The notes below the pieces were generated by a model that worked only from the letters and a program-made list of their open reading frames with translations, was not told the DNA's origin and did not search any database. A stretch of DNA of 64,000 bases, from the NCBI RefSeq assembly GCF_025790165.1, contig NZ_CP094970.1, positions 2,728,001-2,792,000 on the forward strand. The letters run 5' to 3'. The position numbers and the translations under genes are program-made. Shown piece after piece: positions 31,833 through 40,962 of the stretch; within the stretch, counting starts at the first letter, position 1; each line of letters begins with the position of its first letter. This DNA is from Solicola gregarius. Its GTDB lineage: Bacteria; Actinomycetota; Actinomycetes; Propionibacteriales; Nocardioidaceae.

Positions 31833-32972
31833 ATGTCGAAACGTTGGATCCGAGCAGGTGCCGCGGCCCTCGCCGCCACCATGGTCGTCTCACTGTCACC
31901 GGCGGGTGCCGCATCACTCGCGCCCGCCCCCGACTCGGACCGCGGCCGTTCGATGCCGCGGGAGCGCGCGTCCGGCGCCGTCGACGCGATGATGCGGATG
32001 TACGACGCGAAATCCGGGCGCTGGGACCCGGACGCGGCGTGGTGGCAGTCGGGCAATGCGCTGATCGCACTGCTCGACTACGTTCGCGCGACGGGCGACC
32101 GCGAGCACCTGTGGGCGCTGGACAACACGGTCGAGGAGCAGCGCAAGCCGTTGCCATGGTGGCCGGAGGGCGGCGGCGAGTTCCGGGCCGACTCGACCGA
32201 CGACACGGGCTGGTGGGGGCTCGCCATGGTGCGGGCGTACGACCTGACGCGTCGCACGAAGTACCTCGACATCGCGAAGATCGACGAGGAGTACATCTAT
32301 CGCTACTGGGACGACGTATGTGGCGGCGGGGTCTGGTGGGATATCCCGGACCCTTCGTACAAGAACGCGATCAGCATCGAGCTGTACATCAAGCTCGCGG
32401 CGTCGTTGCACAACCGCATCCCGCGCGACAAGGCCTACCTGCGTCGGGCGATCGAGGCATGGGAGTGGTTCCGCGACAGCGGCATGATCAACGACGCCGG
32501 CCTCGTCAACGACGGTTTGGATACGCAGAGCGGAAGCTGCGCGAGCAACCACGGAACGACCTGGACCTACAACCAGGGTGTCGTTCTGGGCGGTCTCGCC
32601 GAGCTGTACAAGGCGACGCACGATCGTACGTATCTACGCAGTGCGCGCCGGATCGCCGACGCGGTGATTGCGAGCGACGAGCTGTCGCCGGACGGTCACC
32701 TGACCGAGCCGTGCGAGCACGCGGGCACCTGCAACGAGGACCAGGCGGCGTTCAAGGGGATCTTCGCCCGCAACCTGGCCGAACTCGAGCGCGCACTGCC
32801 GGGCGATCGTTACGGCCCCTACCTGCGTACGCAGGCGCGCACGGCGTTCCGACTCGCACGCAACGGCGCCGACGAGTACGGACTGTCCTGGACCGGGCCG
32901 TTCGACAAGGCGACGATCGCGCGGCAGGAGTCGGCGGTGAGCCTCTTGGTCGCGGCGTTGCCGCGACGGTAG
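31833..32972 (+). CDS. Secreted glycoside hydrolase family 76 enzyme (alpha-1,6-mannanase type)
   Basis: 379-aa exported protein. A signal peptide covers about 1-27 (MSKRWIRAGAAALAATMVV, cleaved near AGAAS). The GH76 (alpha/alpha)6 barrel includes the catalytic Asp pair D123-D124 in ADSTDDTGWWGLAMVRAYDL, plus DDVCGGGVWWDI and TTWTYNQGVVLGGLAELYKA. GH76 enzymes cleave alpha-1,6-mannan, so cell-wall or environmental mannan is the predicted substrate. The ATG follows an aggagg 6 nt upstream. Divergent DeoR-type regulator; no transporter nearby. Confidence 0.88.
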   Translation: MSKRWIRAGAAALAATMVVSLSPAGAASLAPAPDSDRGRSMPRERASGAVDAMMRMYDAKSGRWDPDAAWWQSGNALIALLDYVRATGDREHLWALDNTVEEQRKPLPWWPEGGGEFRADSTDDTGWWGLAMVRAYDLTRRTKYLDIAKIDEEYIYRYWDDVCGGGVWWDIPDPSYKNAISIELYIKLAASLHNRIPRDKAYLRRAIEAWEWFRDSGMINDAGLVNDGLDTQSGSCASNHGTTWTYNQGVVLGGLAELYKATHDRTYLRSARRIADAVIASDELSPDGHLTEPCEHAGTCNEDQAAFKGIFARNLAELERALPGDRYGPYLRTQARTAFRLARNGADEYGLSWTGPFDKATIARQESAVSLLVAALPRR

Positions 32973-32993
32973 CCCGCAAGGTGCCCGTAGCTT

Positions 32994-33054
32994 CGCGAGT
33001 GGCGCAAGTCCGTTGTTTTTAAGGCGTCCTAGCAACCAACTTGCGCCACTCGCG
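32994..33054. terminator. Hairpin after the GH76 gene
   Basis: cgcgagtggcgcaagt (32994-33009) is the exact reverse complement of 33039-33054. The 29-nt interior contains a tgttttt run. It lies 21 bp after the GH76 stop. Rest of the 452-bp intergenic stretch holds the riboswitch described next. Confidence 0.6.
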
Positions 33055-33269
33055 GACGAAACAGAAGTCCCGTAATCGGTAGCCCAGCGTACCGGAAGCC
33101 GATAGGCCCCAACCGGAGTAGCGGGAAACCCGAAGGCGCCAGCCGAAAGATCGGCGACGCCGAGCAAACCCCACTCTCCGTCACCTTGGGATCACGCGCC
33201 GTACCCCGTACCGTCGGGGGCTGCAAACCGCATAATCCGCGGCGGCACGCCGAATCCCATCCCACCGCC

Positions 33270-34048
<779 letters not shown>

Positions 34049-34057
34049 CTCCCGAGA

Positions 34058-34095
34058 CCGGGCCGGCGGCGTCACGCGGTGCGTCGCCGGCCCGG
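34058..34095. terminator. GC-rich hairpin after rpf-like gene
   Basis: ccgggccggcg (34058-34068) and cgccggcccgg (34085-34095) form an 11-bp stem with a 16-nt loop, lying 10 bp after the rpf stop and between convergent genes. Confidence 0.65.
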
Positions 34096-34106
34096 CGTCT
34101 GGATTG

Positions 34107-34679
34107 CTACGGCCTCCAGGCGGGGTCGCGACCGGCGTAGCCGAGTGCGCGGTCGAACAGCGGCGCGTTCTCGGGCACCTCTACCGGCGGGCCGAACACG
34201 CCCTCGCTGCCGGCTTCGGCCGACTGCTGGGTGAAGCCGAAGATGACCTGCGTCGTCTCGGGGTCGCAGTCGTACTGCTGACCCGTCGCCCGGGCGAGGT
34301 CCCAGCCGTGGATGACCAGCTCGTCCGTGGCGACGATGCCGGCAATATCCCCGGGTAGCGAGACGCCGCCGGCCTCGGTCATACCCGTCCAGGCGTCTGG
34401 GGCCCGCCATGCCGTGACGAGCTCGTCGAGCCGTACCGGCAGTTTCGTACGCCAGTCAGGGTCGAGGCCGTCCGCCAGCGCGGCCTGCGGCGGCATCGAC
34501 TGCCCGACCTTGTGCGCAGCGTCGCGGAACGCCGTTGCGAGTCCGAGTACGTGCGTCAGGAGCACGGAGACCGAGTAGTCGGGGCAGGGCGTCGGACCGT
34601 CGAGCTGGTCGTCGCGGATGCCCGCCGCTACGTCGGCGACCCGACGTGCGGCTGGTGCGAGGTCGAACGGCTCCGCCAT
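34107..34679 (-). CDS. TIGR03086-type metal-binding protein (mycothiol-dependent isomerase fold)
   Basis: 190-aa protein of the DinB-like/mycothiol-dependent maleylpyruvate isomerase N-terminal family: DQLDGPTPCPDYSVSVLLTH, LGLATAFRDAA, and TDELVIHGWDLARATGQQY with the metal-binding histidines (HVLGL, IHGWD). A GGAGGGGG lies just upstream of the ATG. These proteins may act in mycothiol-linked detoxification, but substrates are mostly unknown. Convergent with the rpf-like gene. Confidence 0.8.
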   Translation of the reverse strand: MAEPFDLAPAARRVADVAAGIRDDQLDGPTPCPDYSVSVLLTHVLGLATAFRDAAHKVGQSMPPQAALADGLDPDWRTKLPVRLDELVTAWRAPDAWTGMTEAGGVSLPGDIAGIVATDELVIHGWDLARATGQQYDCDPETTQVIFGFTQQSAEAGSEGVFGPPVEVPENAPLFDRALGYAGRDPAWRP

Positions 34680-34782
34680 GTCTGCCCCCTCCATGCAGCG
34701 CGAAATCCACCCCACTGTAGGCCGAATCGCCCGGCTGGTGTGATGTGCGCACCGAGAGTGACGTACGCGGAGGCCGTCGGCG

Positions 34783-35709
34783 TCAGTAGACCGTGACGTG
34801 TACGTGGTCGTAGTGGTTCGCAGTGGTCGAGCCACGGTCCTCCATCGGCCGCCAGCCCTCCGAGGCCCGCTCGACGGTCCAGATCTGCTGCGACCACAGC
34901 ACCTCGCTGACGCCCAGGGCGCTCGCGTTCGCGCGGGCGAACTCGGCGATCTCGTCACCGGTCGACCCGCTGATCATGATGTCGAGCGCCTGGCCGGTGC
35001 CGTGTTCGCCGTCGTCGCCCGGACGCAGCCCGCCGTACGACGTGACCTCGGGGAACTCCGCGCACACGGCTCGGTGGACGGTGATCGCGTTCTCGGTGAG
35101 CCCGGACTCGACGTCGGATCCGGAGGCGCAGGGCGCGTCGGACAGGCCGCCGGTGGAGGTGTCGGTCTCGTCCTCCTCGGGCTTGTCCTCGGAGAGGTAC
35201 TCGGCGGTGACCCAGCGTGACTCGCCTTCGTACACCACCTCGGCCCAGGGCCCGTCGGTCTCGTCGGTGACCGGGAGCTTCGTGCCCGTGGAAACGGTCG
35301 TGACCACGTCGTAGCTCTCACCGGGACCGGTACGTATGTTGAGCTCGGTGGTGGCGAAGAGCCTGCCGGACGGCTCCGGCGGCTCCTCGGACTTCTGCTC
35401 GGCAGCCTTGCCGGAGCCGGCTCCCGGTTGGTGCGCCTCGCCGGGCGCGCCGGGCAGGCCCTTGCGCTCCTCGCTTCGGCTGGTGCGGTGCTCGGGCGTA
35501 CGCGCACCGTCGTCGGCCGCGGACGTGTCGGACGCAGTGCCCCCGCTTTCGCCGGAGGCCGTCACCGATGACCCGTCGCCCTGGTTGTCGGCGGGCAGGT
35601 CGACCGCGACGGCGCCGATGGCGACCGCGGCAACCGCCGCGACGGCCGCGGGTGCGATCTTGCGTACGAAACTGCGCTGCTTGGGCTGCTTATGGCGGGA
35701 AGTAGCCAC
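34783..35709 (-). CDS. Exported SH3-domain protein with C-terminal peptidase-like domain
   Basis: 308-aa protein with a basic N-terminus and one membrane segment (about 17-36), so probably anchored or exported. A disordered Ser/Glu/Pro segment follows. An SH3b domain spans about 115-168 (RLFATTELNIRTGPGESYDV ... GESRWVTAEYL), then a domain at about 195-308 with DAPCASGSDVESGLTENAIT, GEHGTGQALDIMISG and the terminal NHYDHVHVTVY; the His/Asp pattern resembles D,D-peptidases of the VanY/ARB_07466 kind. A role in cell-wall turnover fits the neighbourhood but is inferred. Confidence 0.75.
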   Translation of the reverse strand: MATSRHKQPKQRSFVRKIAPAAVAAVAAVAIGAVAVDLPADNQGDGSSVTASGESGGTASDTSAADDGARTPEHRTSRSEERKGLPGAPGEAHQPGAGSGKAAEQKSEEPPEPSGRLFATTELNIRTGPGESYDVVTTVSTGTKLPVTDETDGPWAEVVYEGESRWVTAEYLSEDKPEEDETDTSTGGLSDAPCASGSDVESGLTENAITVHRAVCAEFPEVTSYGGLRPGDDGEHGTGQALDIMISGSTGDEIAEFARANASALGVSEVLWSQQIWTVERASEGWRPMEDRGSTTANHYDHVHVTVY

Positions 35710-35812
35710 GACGATTCATTCACCCACGATCGAGATCAAAGCGTTACCAGGGGCGCACACTACCGGGTCAACCCTGATGGCGACACCTCGGAGCATGCCC
35801 CCGCGGCATAAA

Positions 35813-36241
35813 TCACGCTCGCCGGCGTACGAGCCGCCCCGTGATCGAGGTCGGGGTGATGCGCAGAAACAGGTTTCGCGTCCCGGCCGCCCAGGGGTTC
35901 GGGCCGGCCTGCTCCCAGAGAGCGGTGAGCTCGTCGGTGGCCGGCACGGCGGCTACCCGACCGGCGACCAGCACGCTCCAGCCCGACTGGGTCAGGTCCT
36001 CGTGATGGTCCACCTCGAACGCCACCCCGTCGACGCCGGTCGCGAGCGCCGCGAGCGGGCCGTACGGCGACGTGCGCAGCAGCACACTGTCGTCCTGGTA
36101 GGTGTAGTTCACCGGCAGGATCTCGATGTGCTCCCGGCCGGCGTACGCGATCCGGCCGATGACCGCCGAGCGCAGGAACTCCTCGCAGCGCTCCCAGCTC
36201 AGCTCCTCGAACGTTCCGCTGATCTCTCGGTCGTCAGGCAT
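35813..36241 (-). CDS. Pyridoxamine 5'-phosphate oxidase-like flavin-binding protein
   Basis: 142-aa split-barrel protein: LSWERCEEFLRSAVIGRIAY, IEILPVNYTYQDDSVLLRTS and VAFEVDHHEDLTQSGWSVLV are characteristic of small FMN- or F420-binding proteins of the nitroreductase/NimA-like group. It is 15 bp downstream of the cupin gene and is likely co-transcribed. Substrate is unknown. Confidence 0.85.
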   Translation of the reverse strand: MPDDREISGTFEELSWERCEEFLRSAVIGRIAYAGREHIEILPVNYTYQDDSVLLRTSPYGPLAALATGVDGVAFEVDHHEDLTQSGWSVLVAGRVAAVPATDELTALWEQAGPNPWAAGTRNLFLRITPTSITGRLVRRRA

Positions 36242-36256
36242 TGCTCTCCTCGTACG

Positions 36257-36601
36257 TCAGTCCTCGAGCCACTCGGTGATGAACTCGTCGCTCGCGTGGA
36301 TGTGCGTGGCGACGTACCGCTCGGGACCCAGCACGGCGAACTTGTGCGGCGTCCACGCCGGGACGACGAGCAGGTGCCCCGCCTCGCCGATCAGTTGCTC
36401 GTCACCGACGGTGAACGTGGCGCGGCCCGCGCGGATGATGAACGTCTCCGCGTACGGGTGCTGGTGCAGGCGCGGACCGGCGCCGACGGTGTCGGTGTCC
36501 TCGAAGATGAGCGAGACGCCGGCCCCGTACGCCGCCCCCTCGATGTTGTCGAGGATCCGTCCGTCATCGCGGGTCAGGCCGCTGGTCTCGATGATGTGCA
36601 T
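36257..36601 (-). CDS. Small cupin-domain protein
   Basis: 114-aa single cupin. The first cupin motif is GPRLHQHPYAETFIIRAGRA and the second is GHLLVVPAWTPHKF, providing His/His/Glu and His ligands for a metal. Small cupins of this type act as metal-dependent oxygenases or sensors; none can be assigned. Forms a likely operon with the flavin-binding protein. Confidence 0.85.
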   Translation of the reverse strand: MHIIETSGLTRDDGRILDNIEGAAYGAGVSLIFEDTDTVGAGPRLHQHPYAETFIIRAGRATFTVGDEQLIGEAGHLLVVPAWTPHKFAVLGPERYVATHIHASDEFITEWLED

Positions 36602-36645
36602 GAGGTCACATTAGGCCGCCGGAGCCCGGTGGGCAGGTTCGCGAA

Positions 36646-37095
36646 CTAATCGGCCAGGTCGAGCCGGCGCAGCAGCTTGCCGAGTACGCGCCGCAGGTCG
36701 CTGAGATCTCGATCGCTGAGCCGCTCGTCGAACAGGTCCTTGCGCGCCCGAGTCACGGCGTGCGAGCTCTTGCGTACGGCCCGTACTCCCTCATCGGTGA
36801 GCATCGCGTACGTCGCGCGGCGGTTCGTCGCGTCGACCTCTCGCCGCACCCAGCCGTTGCGCTCGAGCCGCTCGACCAGCCGCGTCGCGCCGCTGCGCGT
36901 GACCATCGCGCGTTCGGCGATGTCGGACATCGTCAGGCGACGGTCGACGTCGTTCGCGAGCGCCCACATGACGTCGTGCTCCGTCGCGGTCATCCCCGAA
37001 TCCGCTTCGACCCGGCGGCTGAGATCCGTGCGTACACGCGCCGTCGCCTGCTGTAGCTCGAGCCAGGCGAGGCCGCAGTCGGGGTCCGTTCCCAT
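36646..37095 (-). CDS. MarR family transcriptional regulator
   Basis: 149-aa winged-helix repressor. The DNA-binding core is LTMSDIAERAMVTRSGATRLVERLERNGWVRREVDATNRRATYAMLTDEG, with the dimerisation helices on both sides (TARVRTDLSRRVEAD; DLSDLRRVLGKLLRRLD). It is divergent from the NmrA-like gene with 75 bp between the starts and probably controls it and itself. A TTGCGCAA palindrome is in that gap. Phenolic or redox ligands are typical. Confidence 0.88.
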   Translation of the reverse strand: MGTDPDCGLAWLELQQATARVRTDLSRRVEADSGMTATEHDVMWALANDVDRRLTMSDIAERAMVTRSGATRLVERLERNGWVRREVDATNRRATYAMLTDEGVRAVRKSSHAVTRARKDLFDERLSDRDLSDLRRVLGKLLRRLDLAD

Positions 37096-37145
37096 GAGCC
37101 CATGGTATCAGTGGCTTGACTGTGCAATGATTGCGAAAGAAACAG

Positions 37146-37153
37146 TTGCGCAA
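37146..37153. promoter_or_regulatory. TTGCGCAA palindrome, candidate MarR site
   Basis: An 8-bp perfect palindrome, with related ttgcg sequence at 37131-37135, 18 bp before the NmrA-like ATG. TTGC/GCAA half-sites are common for MarR family operators. Confidence 0.4.
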
Positions 37154-37170
37154 ACAATCAAGGAGCAGAG

Positions 37171-38064
37171 ATGAGCGAGCAGATGACGGTGCTGGTCACG
37201 GGCGCGACGGGTACGCAGGGCGGCGCGGTCGCCCGGGAGCTGTTGGCGCACGGGCACAATGTCCGAGCCCTGACCCGCCGGGTCGACTCCGATGCGGCAC
37301 GGGCGATCGCCGACCGGGGAGCCGCGCTCGTCGAGGGTGACTTCGACGATCCGACGTCGCTACAGAGCGCGGCGAGCGGCGTGGATGCCGCGTTCGTGAT
37401 GGGTACGCCGTTCGAGACCGATACCGAGAACGAGACGCGGCAGTCGATCGCGGTGATCGACGCCGCACGTGCCGCCGGTGTGCCGCACCTCGTGTACACG
37501 TCGGTCGCGAGCGCACTCGACGAGACCGGGATCCCCCACTTCGAGAGCAAGGCGCGTGTGGAGCGGCACCTACGTACCGTCGACCCGAGTGCCACGGTGA
37601 TCGCGCCGGCGGCGTTCCTCGGCGACCTCGCCTCGCCGTGGTACCTACCCGGGCTGCGGAGCGGTCAGTACGCGTTCGCGCTGCCGGCAGACGTACCGCT
37701 GCAGCAGGTGACCGTCGCAGACCTCGGCGCGTTCGGCAGGCTGGCCATCGAGGAGCGGGAGCGGTTCGCGGGTGCGCGGGTCGAGATCGCGTCGGTGACC
37801 GCGACGGGGGCAGAGGTCGCGGGCAAGCTGTCGGGATGGCTCGATCGGGAGATCCAGTACGTCGAGATCCCCCTCGACGCCGTACGCGAGCAGATGGGCG
37901 ACGACGGCCTCGCGATGGTCGAGTGGTTCCGCGCGGGCGGCTACACGGTCGACGTGCCGGCCCTTCACGGCGCGTACCCGGAGATCAAGTGGCACGACCT
38001 CGACGACTGGATCCGTGGCCACGACCTGTCGGGGCTGCGCCCTGAGCGGGGCTCTGAGTCCTGA
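37171..38064 (+). CDS. NmrA-like NAD(P)-binding protein
   Basis: 297-aa Rossmann-fold protein of the atypical short-chain dehydrogenase type. TVLVTGATGTQGGAVARELL is the glycine-rich dinucleotide site, with GAALVEGDFDDPTSL and TDTENETRQSIAVIDAAR typical of NmrA/HSCARG proteins that sense NADP(H). It lacks a clear YxxxK catalytic pair, supporting a sensor or quinone-reductase-like role. Divergent MarR regulator. SD aaggag precedes the ATG. Confidence 0.82.
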   Translation: MSEQMTVLVTGATGTQGGAVARELLAHGHNVRALTRRVDSDAARAIADRGAALVEGDFDDPTSLQSAASGVDAAFVMGTPFETDTENETRQSIAVIDAARAAGVPHLVYTSVASALDETGIPHFESKARVERHLRTVDPSATVIAPAAFLGDLASPWYLPGLRSGQYAFALPADVPLQQVTVADLGAFGRLAIEERERFAGARVEIASVTATGAEVAGKLSGWLDREIQYVEIPLDAVREQMGDDGLAMVEWFRAGGYTVDVPALHGAYPEIKWHDLDDWIRGHDLSGLRPERGSES

Positions 38065-38070
38065 GTCCTA

Positions 38071-38136
38071 CCCGCCGAGGTACGCGCTCCCGCCGATAGA
38101 GCGACGCTGATTGGCGGGAGCGCGTACCTCGGCGGG
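38071..38136 (+). terminator. 24-bp perfect hairpin terminator
   Basis: Arms 38071-38094 and 38113-38136 are exact 24-bp reverse complements around an 18-nt loop, 7 bp after the NmrA-like stop and followed by ttgt. The outer arms are identical to those at 11712-11773. Confidence 0.8.
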
Positions 38137-38193
38137 TTGTCTGTGCGGGCGTACGGGTTGACGCGCGCCAACGGGTGCGGCAAGGTAAGCGAT

Positions 38194-38209
38194 CTAAGCA
38201 AGCGCTTAG
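38194..38209. promoter_or_regulatory. CTAAGC-N4-GCTTAG palindrome ahead of the acyl-CoA gene cluster
   Basis: ctaagc (38194-38199), aagc, gcttag (38204-38209) lies 63 bp before the first SDR start. The pattern resembles TetR-family operators found before actinobacterial fatty-acid and acyl-CoA genes. The regulator is not encoded adjacent. Confidence 0.5.
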
Positions 38210-38271
38210 TCAAGGTCGGTGAGCGCCGACGCGGGTCTCCTTCGCCGGCGCGCTGTCGATGGGAGGCGCCG

Positions 38272-39051
38272 ATGTCGGTGCGCGGGCAGGGCGTCGTCGT
38301 CACCGGGGCAGGCCGTGGCATCGGCCGAGCTCTGGCCGCTCGGCTTGCCGCCGAGGGTGCACGCGTCGTCGTCAACGACCTCGACGGGCCGGCCGCGATG
38401 GCCGTCGCCGACGAGATCGGCGCTCATGCCGTGCCCGGCGACGGCGCGTCCGAGGCGGGTGTTGCCGACCTGATCGACGCCGCTCGTGCCCACCTGGGCG
38501 AGATCGACTGCTGGTTCGCCAACGCCGGCATCGACCGCGGGCACGGTCTCGACGCGTCCGAGGACGACTGGGCGGCGTCGCTCGAGGTCAACGTTCTCGC
38601 GCACGTACGCGCGGCGCGGCTGCTCGTGCCGGCGTGGGTCGAGCGCGGTTCGGGGCGGTTCGTGGTGACCGCGTCGGCCGCGGGCGTACTCACCATGCTC
38701 GGCAGCCCGACGTACTCCGTGAGCAAGCACGGCGCCGTCGCCTTCGCGGAGTGGCTGTCCGCGACGTACCGGCATCGCGGTGTGGTCGTGCAGGCGATCT
38801 GCCCGCAGGGCGTACGAACCCGGATGCTCGAGCAGGCGGCTGCGTTGCAGGACCTGCTCAGCCGCGACACGGCGCTCGCGCCCGAGGACGTCGCCGAGGC
38901 GATGTGGCAGGCGCTGCAGGACGATCGGTTCCTGGTGCTTCCGCACGCCGAGGTCGGCACCTACTACGCCAGCCGCGCGACGCAGACCGACCGCTGGCTG
39001 GGCGGGATGAACAAGCTCCAGCAGCGCCTCGAGGGCGAGGGCGCGCTGTGA
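38272..39051 (+). CDS. Short-chain dehydrogenase/reductase
   Basis: 259-aa NAD(P)-dependent oxidoreductase: VVVTGAGRGIGRALAARLAA (TGxxxGIG), NAGIDRG, catalytic Ser in VTASAAG and YSVSKHG (YxxxK). ATG 38272 has GGGAGG upstream and follows the 16-bp palindrome. It is the first gene of a long operon of acyl-CoA metabolism and likely oxidises or reduces a hydroxyl/keto group of the pathway intermediate. Confidence 0.88.
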   Translation: MSVRGQGVVVTGAGRGIGRALAARLAAEGARVVVNDLDGPAAMAVADEIGAHAVPGDGASEAGVADLIDAARAHLGEIDCWFANAGIDRGHGLDASEDDWAASLEVNVLAHVRAARLLVPAWVERGSGRFVVTASAAGVLTMLGSPTYSVSKHGAVAFAEWLSATYRHRGVVVQAICPQGVRTRMLEQAAALQDLLSRDTALAPEDVAEAMWQALQDDRFLVLPHAEVGTYYASRATQTDRWLGGMNKLQQRLEGEGAL

Positions 39052-39118
39052 CCCACCGCATCCGATGGCGTCGTACGACCGGCGCAATGATGACCGAGAA
39101 CCGATAGGAGCAGATCGC

Positions 39119-39868
39119 ATGACCCAAACCGCCATCGTCACCGGTGCAGCCCGAGGCATCGGCGCCGCCGTCGCGAAGCGGCTCGCCTCGGACGGCCTCG
39201 CCGTCGCCGTCATCGACCTGGACGAGTCGGCCTGCAAGGCCGTCGTCGAGGAGATCGAAGGCGCCGGCGGCCGCGCGCTGGGGATCGGCGCGGACGTCTC
39301 CGACGAGGAGGCCGTGCAGGCGGCCGTCGAGCGGGTCGCCGAGGAGCTCGGCGCCCCCACGGTTCTGGTGAACAACGCCGGCGTCATCCGCGACAACATG
39401 CTGTTCAGGATGACCGCCGACGACTGGGATGCCGTGATGAACGTGCACCTGCGGGGCTCCTTCCTGATGTCGCGGGCCGCCCAGTCGTACATGACCAAGG
39501 CGGGCGGCGGTCGCATCGTCAATCTGTCGAGTACGTCCGCGCTCGGCAATCGCGGTCAGGCGAACTACTCGGCGGCGAAGGCCGGCCTCCAGGGCTTCAC
39601 CAAGACGCTCGCGATCGAGCTCGGAAAGTTCGGGGTGACGGTCAACGCGATCGCTCCCGGCTTCATCGAGACGGAGATGACCGCCTCGACGGCGGAGCGG
39701 GTGGGCGTGCCGTTCGAGGAGTTCAAGGCGGCCGCGGCGGCACAGATCCCGGTCGCGCGGACGGGCAAGCCGGACGACATCGCCCATGCCGTGTCGTTCT
39801 TCGTGAGTGAGGGAGCCGGGTTCGTCTCCGGTCAGGTGCTGTACGTCGCCGGCGGGCCGAGGGCCTGA
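39119..39868 (+). CDS. FabG-like short-chain dehydrogenase/reductase
   Basis: 249-aa SDR: AIVTGAARGIGAAVAKRLAS, VLVNNAGVIRDNMLFRMTADDW, catalytic Ser-Tyr-Lys as IVNLSSTSALGNRGQANYSAAKAGL, and VNAIAPGFIETEMTA. Close to 3-oxoacyl-(acyl carrier)/CoA reductases; here a 3-hydroxyacyl-CoA dehydrogenase role is more likely than fatty-acid synthesis. aggag precedes ATG 39119. Confidence 0.9.
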   Translation: MTQTAIVTGAARGIGAAVAKRLASDGLAVAVIDLDESACKAVVEEIEGAGGRALGIGADVSDEEAVQAAVERVAEELGAPTVLVNNAGVIRDNMLFRMTADDWDAVMNVHLRGSFLMSRAAQSYMTKAGGGRIVNLSSTSALGNRGQANYSAAKAGLQGFTKTLAIELGKFGVTVNAIAPGFIETEMTASTAERVGVPFEEFKAAAAAQIPVARTGKPDDIAHAVSFFVSEGAGFVSGQVLYVAGGPRA

Positions 39869-39883
39869 GGCGAGGCAGTCGCG

Positions 39884-39931
39884 ATGAGGACCCTTCACGG
39901 CGTCGAGACGATCCGCGTGCTGGTGCCCTGA
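39884..39931 (+). CDS. Short upstream reading frame coupled to the kinase-fold gene
   Basis: 15-codon frame (MRTLHGVETIRVLVP) preceded by gaggcgagg, ending in a TGA whose last base is the first base of the kinase ATG (39929-39931/39931). The kinase start has no Shine-Dalgarno of its own, so coupling is plausible. No regulatory codon run is visible. Confidence 0.3.
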   Translation: MRTLHGVETIRVLVP

Positions 39932-40962
39932 TGCTCGCCGCCAACCGCAACCCGCCCGGCCTCGACCTCGCGCGGCTCAGCGAGTGGTTCGCCGAATCGA
40001 TCCCCGGAGGCGGGGACGCCCTCGTCGCCGAGCTGGTTCCGGGCGGCAAGTCGAACCTCACGTACGAGGTGAGCGACGGCACGTCGACGTGGATCGTACG
40101 GCGCCCGCCGCTCGGCCACGTGCTGGCGACCGCGCACGACATGGCGCGGGAGTACCGCGTGATGTCGGCGCTGTACGACACCTCGGTACCCGTGCCGCAG
40201 ACGTACGCGCTCTGCCGCGACGACGATGTGCTCGGTGCGCCGTTCTACGTGATGGAGCGGGTTTTCGGCACGCCGTACCGTCGGGCTGCGGAGCTGGAGC
40301 GCCTGGGGCCCGAGCGCACCCGGGAGATCTCGGCCACGCTCGTCGAGACGCTCGCCACGTTGCATGCTGTCGACCCGGAGCAGGTCGGGCTCGCCGACTT
40401 CGGCAAGCCCGAAGGCTTCCTCAGCCGTCAGGTGCGGCGCTGGAAACAGCAGCTCGACGCGTCGTACTCCCGCAAGCTCCCGGCCGCGGACGAGTTGTAC
40501 CGACGACTTGCGGCGGACGTACCGCAGGAGTCGGCGCCGGGCATCGTGCACGGCGACTTCCGGCTTGACAACGTGCTCACCGACGACCGCGACCGCCCGG
40601 CCGCCGTGATCGACTGGGAGATGGCCACCATCGGCGACCCGCTCACCGACCTGGCGCTGCTCGTTCTGTACCAGCGACTTGCCACGATGCTCGGCGGCGA
40701 TGCGGTCGCCGACGCGTCTTCGGCACCCGGATTCCTCACCGAGAACGAGATTATCGATCGCTACCTTGCACGCAGTGACCGTTCGTCGGACCGCTTCGGG
40801 TTCTACCTCGGGCTCGCCTCGTTCAAGCTCTCGGCGATCCTCGAGGGCATTCACTACCGCCACCTGCGCGGTCAGACCGTTGGCCCGGGCTTCGGGCAGG
40901 TGGGCGACGCCATCCACCCGATGCTCGAGACCGGCCTCACCGCACTGAAGGAGTACCGCTGA
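39931..40962 (+). CDS. Aminoglycoside-phosphotransferase-fold kinase, ACAD10/11 N-terminal type
   Basis: 343-aa phosphotransferase family protein. [16 protein letters not shown] (nucleotide loop), [41 protein letters not shown], catalytic loop [16 protein letters not shown] with Asp and Asn, and [20 protein letters not shown] (metal Asp) all match the kinase half of vertebrate ACAD10/11 and bacterial LvaA. These phosphorylate the 4-hydroxyl of 4-hydroxyacyl-CoA. The gene ends in a TGATG overlap with an ACAD11-like dehydrogenase, making a split version of the animal fusion. Pathway role is inferred from that partner. Confidence 0.88.
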   Translation: MLAANRNPPGLDLARLSEWFAESIPGGGDALVAELVPGGKSNLTYEVSDGTSTWIVRRPPLGHVLATAHDMAREYRVMSALYDTSVPVPQTYALCRDDDVLGAPFYVMERVFGTPYRRAAELERLGPERTREISATLVETLATLHAVDPEQVGLADFGKPEGFLSRQVRRWKQQLDASYSRKLPAADELYRRLAADVPQESAPGIVHGDFRLDNVLTDDRDRPAAVIDWEMATIGDPLTDLALLVLYQRLATMLGGDAVADASSAPGFLTENEIIDRYLARSDRSSDRFGFYLGLASFKLSAILEGIHYRHLRGQTVGPGFGQVGDAIHPMLETGLTALKEYR

